Positions 10,442-22,605 of a DNA stretch of 64,000 nt are shown here, one piece after another; positions within the stretch are counted from its first letter, which is position 1, and the number at the start of each line of letters is the position of its first letter. The DNA is from Stenogyne calaminthoides (lineage: Eukaryota; Streptophyta; Magnoliopsida; Lamiales; Lamiaceae): NCBI GenBank assembly GCA_037126765.1, contig JBBCBC010000001.1:19238622-19302621 (forward strand). The letters are read 5' to 3'. The translations under genes and the position numbers were made by a program. The notes beneath the pieces are model-generated. The model did no database searches. It saw nothing but the letters and a program-made list of their open reading frames with translations, and was not told the origin of the DNA.

Positions 10442-12292
10442 TGTTGGGGAACGAATTGCCTGGATCTATTCGGGATGAATATTTAAATACAAATTTAATT
10501 CTAACAATTATTACTAGCATGAATTAATCCTATATTAATTCAAATAATAATCCAACAATAAATCATGCATATAAACAGTTCACGTAAATCCTACTCATGA
10601 AGAATTACTACGAGTTTACGTAAACTTACCTCTTGGAATGGAAATGGACTTGTCGATGAAAACACACCAAAAAGCCTTCCCAAAGTATTCCCTTAATCCT
10701 TGCTCGACAAGCCGGTGGTAGGATTCCAGCGAACAATTAACTAAAAGGAAAAATAAAATTTGTTGCACCACTTTTGTGGATTTACTAATTTTTTCAGCAC
10801 ATGGAATTGCACTTGGGAATTATGAAAGAATCATCCCCTATTTATAGACAGGGTGGTGGTCGAAATTTTAGGGAAAAAACAATGTGGGAAAAACTTTTCT
10901 TGATCTCCAAGAAATCTTGAATATATCTCCTATATTCTTTTTCCCATAATTAAAATATTCCACAAAAAATCCCAATTTTATCTTGCTATGGTGAATTTTC
11001 AAAAATAAGAGGGACCAAGAATCCAAGATTTGGATCTTCTTGAATTTATGAGATATTCTTGTATTTCAAGAAATACATATCTTCCATAATATCTTTTCAA
11101 GAAAATCAAGAAAATCTTTCTTGCCCTTTATATTTTAAAATTTTCGAAACAAGCTATATGAATAACCAAGTGGGAGATTTTTTGAATTTAATGAGATAAT
11201 CTTGTATTCCAAGAATACATATCTTCATTCCATAACAAAATTCAAAGAAAATTTTTCTCCCCTTTTATTCATAATTTTCGAAAAAACAAGGAAAATTAGC
11301 AACAAATATTTATTTTATTTTTAAACACCTTTTCCAGTTATTGGACTTTATGTTGGGCTACTTGGGGGGCCTTTAGGAGAATTAAGATTGAACCTTCCAA
11401 TGGATCTTGAATTATCAATATTGAGCCACAATATTATTCAAGCCCATAAATATTAATTAATCCCACTACATAATTAATATTGCACTATCCATCTTAACCC
11501 ATATTATAGTCAATATGGCTCCCGGTTATTATTTCCCGTATTTAAGATTATCTAGCCCATTAATTAATTCAAGCCACTGAAATAGCTTTCCATTAATTAA
11601 TATCTTTTTGTCCTTGGTAAAGGAACGGTTCAACATTATTACTCATACCGGAAACTAGTTCCACTTTCAAGATTTGGTATAATAAAACTTATGAACCTCC
11701 CAAGGGGGCAAATGGAACAAGCGTACTTGCACACGATTCTTCGTATTAAATCTTAGCTACACATGTGACCAATAATATTGCCCAAGATATAGAGTATTGA
11801 ATCTCGTTGATTCTCTACCCGTAATAAGTCAAAACAATACTTACTAACCACACGTGATCCTATTTAAGGGACGAAGATTAAGAAATAACGAACCACTGAG
11901 GTCTAATTCTTCCTAGTTCAGTTCTGAAGAATTTGTCCTCATGTAGGTCATCTTCAGTGCACTTGACATGCACTAGTTTAATCTCTTTGGTCAAGACAAG
12001 CCAATCTGAGCGTTACACTTCAACCTTTCACGATGGATTACTCATTTCCATCTAGGTCGTGAATGGTGTACTTTTGGTTACAAGGAACTGTTAATTTAAT
12101 CTTCTGTGATCTGGTATCACTAAATTAACTACAATGTAACACGTACTATTTATTGAACATTTATGCAGTAAATATATGTAACATTCGATGATATTCACAA
12201 CATCAGTGATAAACAATTTAATTCAGTAAATAAGTCCGAAATTCAGTTTGATTATACAAAGTAAAATCATACTTTCCAGTATAATCCCAACA
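10442..12292 (-). repeat. 5' LTR of copia B
   Basis: An LTR of 1851 bp from TGTTGGGG to CCCAACA. On the minus strand a TATAAATA box lies at 10839-10846, the likely Pol II core promoter. It differs from the 3' LTR by scattered substitutions and small indels (about nine in the first 400 aligned bases by eye), so insertion is not very recent. Confidence 0.93.
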
Positions 12293-13767
12293 TGATACCC
12301 ATTACCATTACCATTCCCTAGCCATACCAAGCGGACCCTAGGTTTTCTTGTAGTGATTAATGAATCCCTAGGATGTCCTATATATAGGGAAAGTCCAGCT
12401 TAAAGATTAAGCAATTTTTATTAGGAAGATATTTCCTAATCTTGCAAATCATATCTCTTAGATATGATTTTCCTAAATATAATTTCCTACAATAATATTC
12501 CATATATTATTTTGGGATTCCTATTAAATTAAATCTAATTTAATTAAACAGTAATAATAATTAATTCCAAATTATTATATTATTAATTAATTCTCCATAA
12601 ATTAAATATTAGATTCAATTTAATACTTAATCAACCAACTATAATCCATACAAGGGAATTACTTGTTGTGTGACCCATAGACCCTCATAAATAGAGCGAT
12701 TAGTCAAACTAATGGTCTTAATTGAACCCTAGACAATAAATCAGACATTCTCAATATATGAGGTACGTTGCGAGAAACGTGCAACTACCTGTAACTATTA
12801 CGTGGGCTATTGCGATATCTTCCTTTCATTCACGAATACTCGATTAGTCTTGAACATGATGAAGTGTCTATTCAAATAACTTAATCATATTATCTCTAAT
12901 CACTAATTGATCACTTATGTCATACTTGGCCACAAAGTCCAAGTTGACGTGCATTGATCAATGACTTTGATCCAATTATGATGAGAAGATGAGTATTCTC
13001 TCTAAATTCACTTTGAGGAATGAACCCTATTCTTGGCTCAACTACCACGCACATGTACTTCGTGATGAACCAAATCCAAGCCATATCTACCCATTGAAGG
13101 GTACAAGAGTCGGTCATAGTCAAAGTTCATCACTCCACACATGTCGTGCGTATTGACCTCAAGTCAAAGGAGTATCACATCGCTCCCACTAACCGAGACA
13201 CCCGTAGACACGTATAGTGGAACTACATCAAACGGTTTCTGGATGGGTATACCAATACCCTCTAAGGTATCTGTGCATCCATCATGAAATACCTAGTATC
13301 TCGTAGTAATTGAGAACTTACTACACTCTCTAAGAGTATGATGCAGATCGCACACCAATCTCAATTGCATTATCAATATCCCATTCTGGACGATCCTTGA
13401 TCGGAGCTATTTGAGAATCGTGCTTAAGTCATCTGAGTTCTCACTATCTCAATGACAACAGTGATTCATGGGAACACATGTAAGAACAAATGCAAACAAT
13501 CAAACATAATATTCAAACAAGTGTAACACCATACATTTAATATTAAATAAACTATAATAATATTAAACCAATACTAAATATTTCCTTAGCATTATGTCCT
13601 TACAAATGATTATCTCTATGACACTAACACCAACAAGATGAGGGGCTTATCCATCATATCCCTCCTTAAAAGTCACTTTATCATTTCAAATATTACTAAT
13701 ACAAAATTCGCTCGCAAAAAAACGTGTAAAAGTCAAATAAGCATAAGATTGGTGGACGGAGGGAGTA

Positions 13768-14156
13768 ACCCAATTCTCAATACTATATATGTGTTTAGAG
13801 GCGGACACAAGAATGTAGTCCAGCTTAGCTGGACAAAAAAAGTTGATATATAAAATACAAAAATAAAAAATAACTTATAATTAATAAATTCTTTGAATTA
13901 CAATTGAGCACAATGGTTTGTTAAATTATCATTCATCCATTTATCACTATATCTAGTTTTTACACTATAAGAAAATAGAAAATTGACTATTGAACTTTCT
14001 AACGTGGTTATAGAATCTTGAAACTAAATAATTTCATTCCTAAATAGTGAGCACTGCCTACCGATTTTTAATATTCTAGTACACAAATATCTTGTCTACG
14101 AATTGCCAACGAATTCTTAAAGACAAACAAATTGCCTACATTTTCGTAGGCAAATC
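13768..14156. other. AT-rich spacer between the two nests, no gene
   Basis: No coding signal is present. It contains two perfect short hairpins: GTCCAGC/GCTGGAC (13818-13834, 3-base loop) and TTGCCTAC/GTAGGCAA (14132-14153, 6-base loop). They may be ends of old DNA transposons. The bases AAATC (14152-14156) just before A2 are the expected left target duplication; the partner is outside the window. Confidence 0.6.
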
Positions 14157-16481
14157 TGCTGGAATTTAGAGGCACGTAAACACGTAATACATGTGCAGCG
14201 AAATTAAAATTCACCAACAACGAACAATTAATTGCATAATTAAATAAGAGTAAACGTAAACAAAATTCTTAAAACAATTTGTACACGGATTCCTCAACTA
14301 TGGTGTCCAAGTAACAGTCGTTTACTAATATGCACAAATCTGCCAGCGTTGAATCCCCAAAATAAATTTGCTAGGAAAATTCTAACTTAGAGATTTTATG
14401 GAGAAAATATGAACTCACGTATAATGATTTCCCAAGAGCTCATATATATATATATAGGAAAGACCCAACTTAAATCTTAAGCTAACCTTTATTAGGAAAA
14501 ATCCCTAATAAAATAAATCTCTTATATTTATTTCCCACATATAAATCTTTACGGATTTAAATTCCATATATGATAAATCTATACGATTTATTTCCATATA
14601 TAATAAATCCTACAATAATATTCCAAATATTATTATTGGGAATTCTTATTTAATTAAATCCAATTTAATTAAACATTAATAATAATTAATTCCAAATTAA
14701 TCTATTATTAATTACTTCTCCATAAATTAAATATTAAATCTAATTTAACATTTAATCAACCAACTATAATTAGTAAACAACCATTACTTGTTGTGTGACC
14801 CATAGGCCCTCATATATCGAAATGATTAGTCAAACTAACGGTCTTAATTGAACCCTGACAATAAATCGGACATTCTCAATATATGAGGTGCGTTATGCAG
14901 GAAATGTGCAACTACCCATGAATCAAAAACATGGGCTATTACGATTTTCTCCTTTCATTCGCGAATGCTCGATTAAGTCTTGAACATGATGAAGTGTCTA
15001 TTCAAATAACTTAATCATTTTATCTCTAATCACTAATTGTTCACTTATGTCACACTTGGCCACAAAGTCCAAGTTGACTTGCATTGACCAATGACTTTGA
15101 TCCAATTATGATGAGAAAATGAGTATTCTCTCTAAATTCACTTTGAGGAATGAATCATTTTCTTGGCTCAACTACCACGCACATGCACTTCGTGATGAAC
15201 CAAAGGGTGCAGAAATCGGTAGTCGGAAGTCAAGCGTTTTCCGGCCGCCTAGGTTTTTTTTTTTTTTATTAAAACATTCAAAACTTAGCAAATGTACAAC
15301 TGTAATTAGATTTGAATTACAACACTTATTACCATTTAAAATTTGAAAATAATAAAATTAGGGCCCTTTCCTTATATTAATTTTTTTTTGACCGAAGGCT
15401 TTTGACTCTTTCTTTCCAAAATCTGAAATCAAACCAACTACTATGCTAAAAAATCGCATACCTTCAATCAAATTCCCCAAAAATCGCCCACTTTTTCAAT
15501 CATCACTTCAAAACTGCTCGGTTCTCAAATCTGAATTCTCAATCATCCCTAAGAACGGCGGGCTGCAGAGCATTCGACTTCAGGGCATCGGGCGGCGAGC
15601 GGCCGCGTCTGGCTTGGTCGAGCGCTACATCCAGATAGTAGCGGTGGCAGGAATCTTTTCTTTCTTTGTATTATGTTCTCGACTCTCCCTCAGATTCTCT
15701 AACGTGTAATGTTTAAGTAGGTTTTTTATTTTATTTTTCAATTTTAATTGAATAAAAAAAATTACAAAATTTGTCTAGGCACCTGACCGACTCGGCCGCC
15801 TAGGCGGCGCCTGGTGACGACAATGATTTTTATGGCCGATTTGCAGAAATCGCGGCGGACGGCGACCGCCTAGCACCTAGGCGGCCACCTAGAGCGATTT
15901 CTACATCCTTGGATGAACCCAATCCAAGTCATATCTACCCATAGACGGGTGCAAGCGTCGGTCATGGTCAAAGTTCATCACTCCACACATGTCGTGCGTA
16001 TTGACCTCAAGTCAAAGGAGTATCGAATCGCTCCCACTAACCGAGACACCCGTAGACACATATAGTGGAACTATATCAAATGGTTTCTCGGATGGGTATA
16101 CCAATACCCTCTAAGGTATTTGTGCATCCATCATGAGATACCTAGTATCTCGTAGTAAGTGAGATCTTACTACACTCTCCAAGAGTATGATGCAGATTGC
16201 ACACCAATCTTCATTACATCATCAATATCCCCTTCTTGATGATCCTTGATCGGGGCTATTTGAGAATCATGCTTAGGTCATCTAAGTTCTCACACACTCA
16301 ATGACAACAGTGACTCAAGGGAACACATATAAGAACAAATTCAAACAATCAAACATAATATTCTAATAAGTGCAACACCATATATTTAATATTAAATAAA
16401 CAATAATATTAAATCAATACTGAATATTATCTGAGCATTATGTCCTTACAATGGATTGTCGCTAGGACACTAACACTAACA
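14157..16481 (-). repeat. 3' LTR of A2, carrying a hAT-like MITE
   Basis: Starts TGCTGGAATTTAG (TGTTGG with one change) and ends CACTAACA next to the polypurine tract (ATCTCCTACTTG at 16482 on the plus strand). It is about 1.6 kb once the 710-bp MITE at 15202 and one 8-bp target copy are removed. It shares long near-identical blocks with 22622-24019 and with 12339-13635. Confidence 0.92.
15202..15911. mobile_element. hAT-like non-autonomous element in the A2 3' LTR
   Basis: Ends form inverted repeats: AAAGGGTGCAGAAATCG on the left and CAAGGATGTAGAAATCG on the reverse-complemented right. The 8-bp target GATGAACC is duplicated exactly (15194-15201, 15912-15919). The uninterrupted LTR copies at about 13057 and 23649 show the empty site. 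An 8-bp duplication and a CARNG-type end are hAT hallmarks. The subterminal parts are rich in CCGCCTAGG words. The open frame at 15443-15709 has no recognisable domain, so it is non-autonomous. Confidence 0.88.
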
Positions 16482-16541
16482 ATCTCCTACTTGAACTAGA
16501 GCCAATCACCTACATGTCTAACCACTAAACCATTAAAATGT

Positions 16542-17006
16542 CTAGTGTGTACATGAACACTCAAAGCCTTGGTCAAAGGATAGGTTATCCTCCTTGGGGA
16601 CACGTTCTAACTCTATCTCTCCTCTAGCGATTATCTCTCTTATCAAGTGATAACGCCTCGGTACATGCTTGTTTCTGTTATTGGATCTCAATTCATTAGC
16701 TTGCATAACGACACCAGTATTGTCACAATACAACTTTATTGGACTGTTGGCACTCGGAACTACCCCTAGTTCACTTAAGAACTGTTTTATCCAGACAACT
16801 TCTTTGGCAGCTTCTACCTCAGCAATATACTCAGCTTCGGTTGTTGAGTCTGCGGTAGTTTCTTGTTTGGAACTATTCCAACTAACCGTCCCACCATTTA
16901 GAGTGAAAACATAGCCTGACTGAGATTTGTAATCATCACAGTTAGATTGGAAATTTACGTCAGCATAGCCAGTGGAAACCAACTCTGATTGTCCTCCGTA
17001 GACCAA
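16542..17006 (-). pseudogene. A2 RNase H
   Basis: The segment has the copia RNase H order: first acidic residue in GYADVNFQSN (D16), SQSGYVFTLNGGTVSWNSSK, the TTEAEYIA block with catalytic Glu (E57), LYCDN (D95), then RNKHVPRRYHLIREI. The three main acidic residues are kept. The C-terminal DNLADPFTKGL-type end is frameshifted (reads DNLSFDQGF). A break just upstream separates it from RT. Confidence 0.9.
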
Positions 17007-17077
17007 AACGCAATCTTTAGTACGTCTGAGGTACTTAAGAATGTTCTTGACAACAATCCAGTGAGGTTCACCCGATT

Positions 17078-17866
17078 CTATTGGTATCTACCAGTGGGGC
17101 TGACTGTGAAGGTCATATCTGGCCTAGTGCAGGTCATGGCGTACATGATGGATCCAATTGCAGATGCATATGGTATATCCTTCATGTGCTGGATATCAGA
17201 GTCTGTAGAAGGACAATCCTTCTTAGACATATTTATCCCATGACATGCCGGCAGAGAACCTCTCTTAGAGTTCTCCATCACAAATCGCTTCAACACCTTG
17301 TCTACATAGGTGGACTGTGACAGCCCCAACATCTTCTTGGATCTATCCCTATGGATCTTGATCCCTAAGATGTAGCAGGCTTCACCAAGATCCTTCATCA
17401 TGAAGGTTTTTGACAACCATTCTTTCACGGACTTCATGAGTGGGATACTGTTTCCCATAATGAGTATGTCATCGACATACACAACTATGAAGACAATATT
17501 CTTCCCACTGCATTTCCGATAGACGCACGGATCTTTCAAATTTCTGACGAAGTCAAGTGATTTGACAGCCTCATCAAAACGGATATTCCAACTCCTAGAA
17601 GCTTGCTTCAATCCATAAAAGGATTGTTTAAGCTTGCACACAAGATTAGATTTTAGCTTTGATATAAAACTTTCCGGTTGAGTCATAAACACTTCCTTAT
17701 CAATGTTGCCATTGAGGAAAGCTGTCTTGACATCCATCTGCCAAATCTCGTAATCGAGGTGTGCTGCTACCGCAAGTAAAATTTGAATGGACTTGATTTT
17801 AGCAATTGGTGAGAAAGTCTCGTCATAGTCAATGCCTTCGCGTTGGCTATAACCTTTCGCCACCAA
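17078..17866 (-). pseudogene. A2 reverse transcriptase
   Basis: A 262-residue segment opening at VAKGYSQREGIDYDETFSPIA. It contains QMDVKTAFLNG with the first catalytic Asp (D45), YGLKQASRSWN, and YVDDILIMGNS (YVDD 130-133). It ends in GSIMYAMTCTRPD. Both catalytic motifs are intact. The open frame begins mid-domain: the upstream KWVFKRK-type start is in another frame in 17867-18389, and the segment ends in a frameshift before RNase H. An antisense frame in the same place is only a shadow. Confidence 0.92.
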
Positions 17867-18389
17867 CCTAACCTTGTAGGTTTGTACTTTGCCATTTGCA
17901 TTAGTCTTTCGCTTGAAGACCCATTTTCAACCTATGGGTCAAACCCCTTTAGGCAATTCAACCAAGTCCCAAACTTGATTGACGTACATAAAGTCCATCT
18001 CGAATTTCATGGCTTCATGCCACTTCTTTGAGTCAACATCTAATGTTGCCTCAGTGTAAGTTCTATGTTCGTCTTTATCCGGAATCTCCACGTCATCATG
18101 TTCCTCCACGAGGAAACCATAATATCTGGATATCGGATTACGAACTCTAGTGGACTTACGGAGTTATGGTTGTTCAGGCTGCACATTATGATTGTGAAAA
18201 TTTTGTGGTACAACGATTTCATCGTCGACCGGGGAGGTCTCAAGAGCGACGCTTCCGGATGCTCCTTGAGCGCTTCCGGATGCCTCTTGAGCAAGAGTTT
18301 GAACTATGTTGTTCTCATTCAGCCTACTTGGAGTTCGTTGCTCGGAAATGCAACTCCAATTACGCTCCTACTGGCTGAAAGAGGATCAC

Positions 18390-18965
18390 TTAGTGATAAA
18401 CTTCCACCATGTGAGCTGCTGAATGCTCCCACTGATTCTTTGTCATGTTGCTTTGACAAGACATCAGTCTCCTTGTTAATTTGTGGTTCTTGAATTTCTT
18501 CAAGTTCCATCGTCTTATGGCCTTGTTCCTTGAAGACGTAGTCTTCTTCAAGAATTTATTTTTGCTTAAAACAATCACTGTTTGTTTCTCAGGGAGATAG
18601 AAATAATATCCTCTAGTTTCCTTAGGATATCCCACAAAGTAACCCTTTTCACCTTTTGATTCCAACTTATCAGTGAGCATTTTCTTCACAAACGCGGGGC
18701 AGCCCCACGTTCTCATGTTAGAGAAATTTAGCTTCTTGCCATGCCATAACTCGTATGGTGTATGCTCAACTGATTTGGATGGAATCATATTCAGAATGTA
18801 AATTGAGGTTTGAAGTGCATATCCCCATAAGAATGTTGGAATAGAGGAAAAACTCATCATGGACCTTACCATGTCCAACAAGGTTCGGTTTCTCCTCTCG
18901 GACACTCCATTCATTTGGGGTGTACCGGGAGGAGTCCATTGTGATTGAATTTCATGCAACTTCAT
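18390..18965 (-). pseudogene. A2 integrase C-terminal part
   Basis: Begins with the stretch leading to the catalytic Glu (PPGTPQMNGVSERRNRTLL, E in SERR). It runs through FLWGYALQTSIYILN, the ELWHGKK block and GCPAFVKK. It then drifts into a frame unrelated to the linker (RRWNLKKFKNHK). It overlaps the upstream integrase frame by one base in a different frame, which marks a small indel near 18965. The stretch 17867-18389 holds the decayed acidic linker and the RT start. Confidence 0.88.
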
Positions 18966-19951
18966 TAATCAGTGAATTCATGGCTAAGATATTCTCCTCC
19001 TCGATCTGATCGAAGAGTCTTAATACTCTTACCAAGATGCTTCTCTACTTCAGCTTTATACTCTTTGAATTTCTCAAAATATTCAGATTTGTGCTTCATC
19101 AGATACACATACGCGAATCTAGAGAAATCATCAGTAAAAATTATGAAGTAGCCGAAGTGACCCTTAGCTAGAGTGGGAAATGGTCCACAAACATCACTGT
19201 GGATCAACTCTAGGACTTCCTTGGCACGAACCCCTTTCCCAGAAAAAGGTTTGTTGATCATTTTGCCCTTAAGACAAGATTCACAGTTTCCATAAGACTC
19301 AAAGTCGAATGGGCCTAAGTAGTCCAACTTTCTTAGCCTTGTGATTCTTTTCTCATTTGCATGCCCAAGTCTACAGTGCCATAAGTAAGTCGGGTTTTCA
19401 TGATTACTAAGTTTGAGTCTTTTGTTTTGTATATTAAGAATGTTATGTCCACAATGCAATAAATATAAACCATTAGATAAAGGAGCATTTCCATACACAT
19501 CACCATTAAGCGAAAAATAACAATTATTGTTTGCAAAATGGAAGGAAAAACCTTCAATATCCAACATCGGAATAAAAATAATGTTGTGGGTAATAGAAGG
19601 AACAAAATAACAATTATTGAGTTCAAGTCTAAAACCAGAGGGTAAATCTAAAATGTAAACGCCAACACGTTCAGAAGCAACTCTTGCTCCATTCCCAACG
19701 TGTAGGGCGACTTCACCCGGCCTAACTACCCTGCTATCCTTGAGACCCTGCACATTTGTACAAATGTGTGAGCCACAACCAATATCTAATACCCAACAGT
19801 TAGTATCATTTATGGACATGTTTATCTCAATAATAAACATATCTGTTCCAGTGGCTGAGACACCTTGTGTCTTCTTTTCAGCTGCTAGAACCTTCCAGTC
19901 CTTCTTCCAGTGCCCATTTTGCTTGCAGTGGAGGCATACATCCTTGTCCAC
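18965..19951 (-). pseudogene. A2 zinc knuckle, protease and integrase N-terminus/core
   Basis: A 328-residue open segment. The knuckle CLHCKQNGHWKKDW has C6, C9 and H14, but Trp at 19 where the last Cys is expected. The protease motif reads WVLDIGCGSHIC (D56-I57-G58), so the usual Thr/Ser of D-T/S-G is Ile. Next come LWHCRLGHANEKRITRL and CESCLKGK (HHCC), then the core with HSDVCGP and RSDRGGEY. The long open frame shows modest decay, but the protease and knuckle changes predict inactivity. Confidence 0.9.
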
Positions 19952-20023
19952 CCTTTCATTCTTTTGAATTCCACCTTTGGGCTTAAGGAAGCTTGGCTTG
20001 GAGCCTTTCTTTGCCTTGCCCCT

Positions 20024-20749
20024 TCACTTCTTCTTTCCTTTCGGAGCAGAAGAAGTAGAGGCACTCACCATGAGCACGGGATTTTCCTTACCAGTGGAAG
20101 ACTCAAAGGTCTTTAACATGTTATGCAATTCGGGCATAGTCGATTTCATCTTATTCATATTAAAGTTTACTACAAAACTCGAATATGAGTCGGGAAGTGA
20201 CTGAAGAATGGCATAAACAACAACATTGGTCTTGAGCTCAATGCCCAGGTTACCAAGTTTCTCGATTAGCCCAATCATCTTTAACACATGAGGAGAAACC
20301 TTCCCTCCCTCAGACAATCGACATCTAAACAGATCTCTCATCACTTCATAAATCTCGGAACGAGATTCAGAATCAAAGAGATCCTTTAGATGCTTAATCA
20401 TCTCGAAGGAAAGCATCTTCTCATGATGCCTTTGCAATTCGGGAGTCATCCCGAGTAGCATAACACACTGAGCCTGGGAAGCATCCTCTTGATGCTTCTT
20501 CTGAGCTGCGGCGTCAAATGCTTCAGCCTCTTCAGTACCAGCCTCCGGGGTAGCAGTGATTGGCGTGTCCAACACGTACTCAATCTTTTCTTTCCTAAGC
20601 ACCAAACGAACGTTTCGGTGCCAGTCGAGAAAATTTAGCCCAACCAATTTGTTCGTTTCCAAAACGCTTCTCAATGATAAGTTATTCACTTCAACAATCC
20701 TTGAAAAATAAAATAAAATGGGAATTAAACACATAATTCCTATGATCAA
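20024..20749 (-). pseudogene. A2 gag capsid region
   Basis: A 241-residue copia gag (UBN2/retrotran-gag type) with NFLDWHRNVRLVLRKEKI, an MLGMTPELQRHHE block, SRSEIYEVMRDLF, LQSLPDSYSSFVVNFNMNK and a basic end PKGKKK. It is the particle-forming protein. The first residues precede the usual core, so the exact start is uncertain. A frame change at about 19951-20024 separates it from the zinc knuckle. Confidence 0.88.
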
Positions 20750-22605
20750 TATTCAGCAATCAAAATAAACATGACATTTCTTTTGTGTTTATTTTGTCTC
20801 CATTATTTTCACATACTCAACGACCTCATCGGAAAAGTACGAATTTATATCAAATATAAATTATAATGGACTAGGATCCACATTACTACTATCATAATCC
20901 CAGCGAGGGCTGATCATTACAATAACATAACTGGTAGGTCTCCAAACCAATTGCAAAACTGCAACTCCTAGTTTGTCGAACCTAGTTCGACTGATGTCCC
21001 TTACCCTTTGTTCCCCGCGAGGGCTAGCGAAACAAAGTTAAGTTGGTTTACAACCATCAAGCGGTGACATTACATGTCCCTATAAAAGTCCCGTTAAATG
21101 TAGATCCGAGCAAAAGACGAGGGTCTTTAAGTACTCATTGGAACGAAATCTTCGGTTTACTTTTAATTTTGATGGAAGACATCTTATCAAATTAATGAGA
21201 AAACCATATTTTAGTGAGGAACGTTTTAAAGGCGGGGTATTAATTGCTTAATCGAGATCCAACATGTTAATCCACATCACATTTGAGGAATTATTGGGCG
21301 CCGCCTACCCAAACATGACTTACACAGACTAACATTTATATGAGCGCCGTCTACACAAACAATTAATCTGGTCCGACAATATTGGGCGCCGCCTACCCAA
21401 ACAATTATAAGCGGTCCTTAAAAGACGTAAACAAGTTCAAACAGACAAGTTAACATAGAGGATTTAATAATCAAAAGTTAAACCAAGTTTAAAATCCAAT
21501 TTTAAATAAGTTTAAACAATTCTTTAAACGATTATTAAAATAATTAATCCAATTAATTATTAAATAAAATCCAATTTTATTTTTAATTTTATTCAAAAAT
21601 AAATTGTTTATTGTTTAGGGGGCTCAAGCGCAATTTCCAAAATTACACGCGAGGGCCTGTCTCAAATCGAATTTGCAAAATAGCCCCCCACATCATCACC
21701 CAACCAAATTATATCAAATCTGAAAATTTCGACCAATCCAAATTCCAAAAACCCATCAATTGATCATCATCCATAGTTTCAATTCAGAATTAATCCAATT
21801 AACCCATCATAAAAAACAACCATCAATCAATCTAAGAGGATTAGAAGGCAACGAAGGGACAACGAAAAAGGGACCGGGTCAGCGAGGCGCGTGCTCAGCA
21901 CGGCCGCCATCGGAGATGCATTCGCTGAACCAAAATGAGTCTAAGACACTCGAGGTCCGACGAAACACAACCGCGATGAAAAATGCCCAGACGGGTCGCC
22001 CCGTGTCGCGCGAGTGCACGCAATGCATCGTCATCGCTCCGCGCACACGTGCGTTGTCTCCTCCAATCGAGGTCGTCATCGGAGGAGCGGCGAATCGATC
22101 GGTGCGAAAATCCATAGCCGCGCGGAAACGACGCACCTCCCCACCTAAGCGAGGAAAACAAACCACACCCACCAGATGGTCTAAATCGAGACACGAACGA
22201 AGGAGTGCCACCGTCGATCGAAGAACCAGAAGACGGAGCGCCGCCGCCGTTCGTCCGTTCCACCACAAGCCGCATCGCGCTTCCACACGATCAACGCGAG
22301 GCGCGGCGCCTAGCGCCCACCTCGAGCGGCGATGTGCGATGTCGTCGCGCAGTCGTGCGGCGAGAGGGAGAGGCAGCGGATGGAGGCGGTTTTCACAGAA
22401 AACCCTAGAATTTGGGGAAAACGAAGTGGGCGAGAGTGACAAGAGCCAAAAGGGAAATATGCAACATATATGCCCCACCATAAACAAGTTCACACAATTA
22501 CCAAATAAACAATACATCCTTGCGATCAATCCAATTGACCGTACGAGTTTGATATATAACAAATTTTTTTACAAACTAATCAATTAGCAATTAAATAAAG
22601 AGTCT
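20750..22605 (-). other. A2 leader with direct repeats and GC-rich island
   Basis: About 1.85 kb of untranslated leader. Around 21296-21405 the phrase GGGCGCCGCCTACCCAAAC occurs twice exactly, and a diverged copy lies between them (GAGCGCCGTCTACACAAAC). The stretch 21840-22420 is GC-rich. Open frames of 275 codons on the plus strand (21760-22587) and 227 codons on the minus strand (21879-22562) overlap there. Both are Arg/Ser/Pro-rich with no domain, and I treat them as compositional. Confidence 0.75.

Larger units (their letters stand above)
3191..12292 (-). mobile_element. Copia element B, nearly full length, degenerate
   Basis: A two-LTR Ty1/copia retrotransposon of about 9.1 kb read on the minus strand: 5' LTR 10442-12292, primer site, GC-rich leader, gag, protease, integrase, reverse transcriptase, RNase H, duplicated polypurine tract, 3' LTR 3191-5024. 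The gene order with integrase before RT is diagnostic of copia. Coding frames are broken repeatedly, so it is non-autonomous. The 15 bases at the outer edge of the 3' LTR do not match the other LTR. The flanks CGATA/TGATA look like a one-mismatch target duplication. It belongs to the same family as D and E. Confidence 0.93.
2996..12338. mobile_element. Second MITE (Tourist/Harbinger-like?), split by copia B
   Basis: Terminal inverted repeats are GGGCCCGCTTGG on the left and GGGTCCGCTTGG on the reverse-complemented right end. Both ends are flanked by TAG (2993-2995, 12339-12341). A 3-bp target and a GGGCCCGCTTGG-type end recall PIF/Harbinger Tourist MITEs, although TAG is not the usual TWA. 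An inner inverted repeat, TTGCTTGGT (about 3053) and ACCAAGCAA (about 3165), suggests a composite or dimeric MITE. Copia B entered after 3190, leaving CGATA on the left and TGATA on the right. Confidence 0.72.
2742..13635 (-). mobile_element. Solo LTR, family A, split by nested insertions
   Basis: The LTR starts TGTTGGAATA and ends ACCAACA. It is flanked by the identical 5-bp duplication AGATG (2737-2741 and 13636-13640). Its two pieces (2742-2995 and 12339-13635) together match the LTRs of element A2 at 14157 and 22622, giving about 1.55 kb. No internal gag-pol of its own lies between its ends, so it is a solo LTR left by LTR-LTR recombination. Orientation is assigned from the matching A2 LTRs. 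The interruption at 2996 is a MITE plus copia element B. Confidence 0.9.
2627..13765. mobile_element. Stowaway-like MITE, split by later insertions
   Basis: The ends form terminal inverted repeats: CTACCTTCATCCACC on the left, and CTCCCTCCGTCCACC when the right end is reverse-complemented. Each end is flanked by TA (2625-2626 and 13766-13767), the Tc1/mariner-Stowaway target. The arms 2627-2741 and 13636-13765 are reverse complements over almost their whole length, so the original element was a palindromic MITE of about 240 bp. A family-A solo LTR now sits near its centre. It encodes no protein. Confidence 0.88.

Noticed and set aside
21760..22587. 275-codon plus-strand open frame (and a 227-codon frame on the other strand) in the A2 leader
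   Set aside because: It lies in the GC-rich leader island, is Arg/Ser/Pro-rich without any domain, and an equally long frame overlaps it on the opposite strand. Such frames arise from few stop codons in GC-rich DNA.
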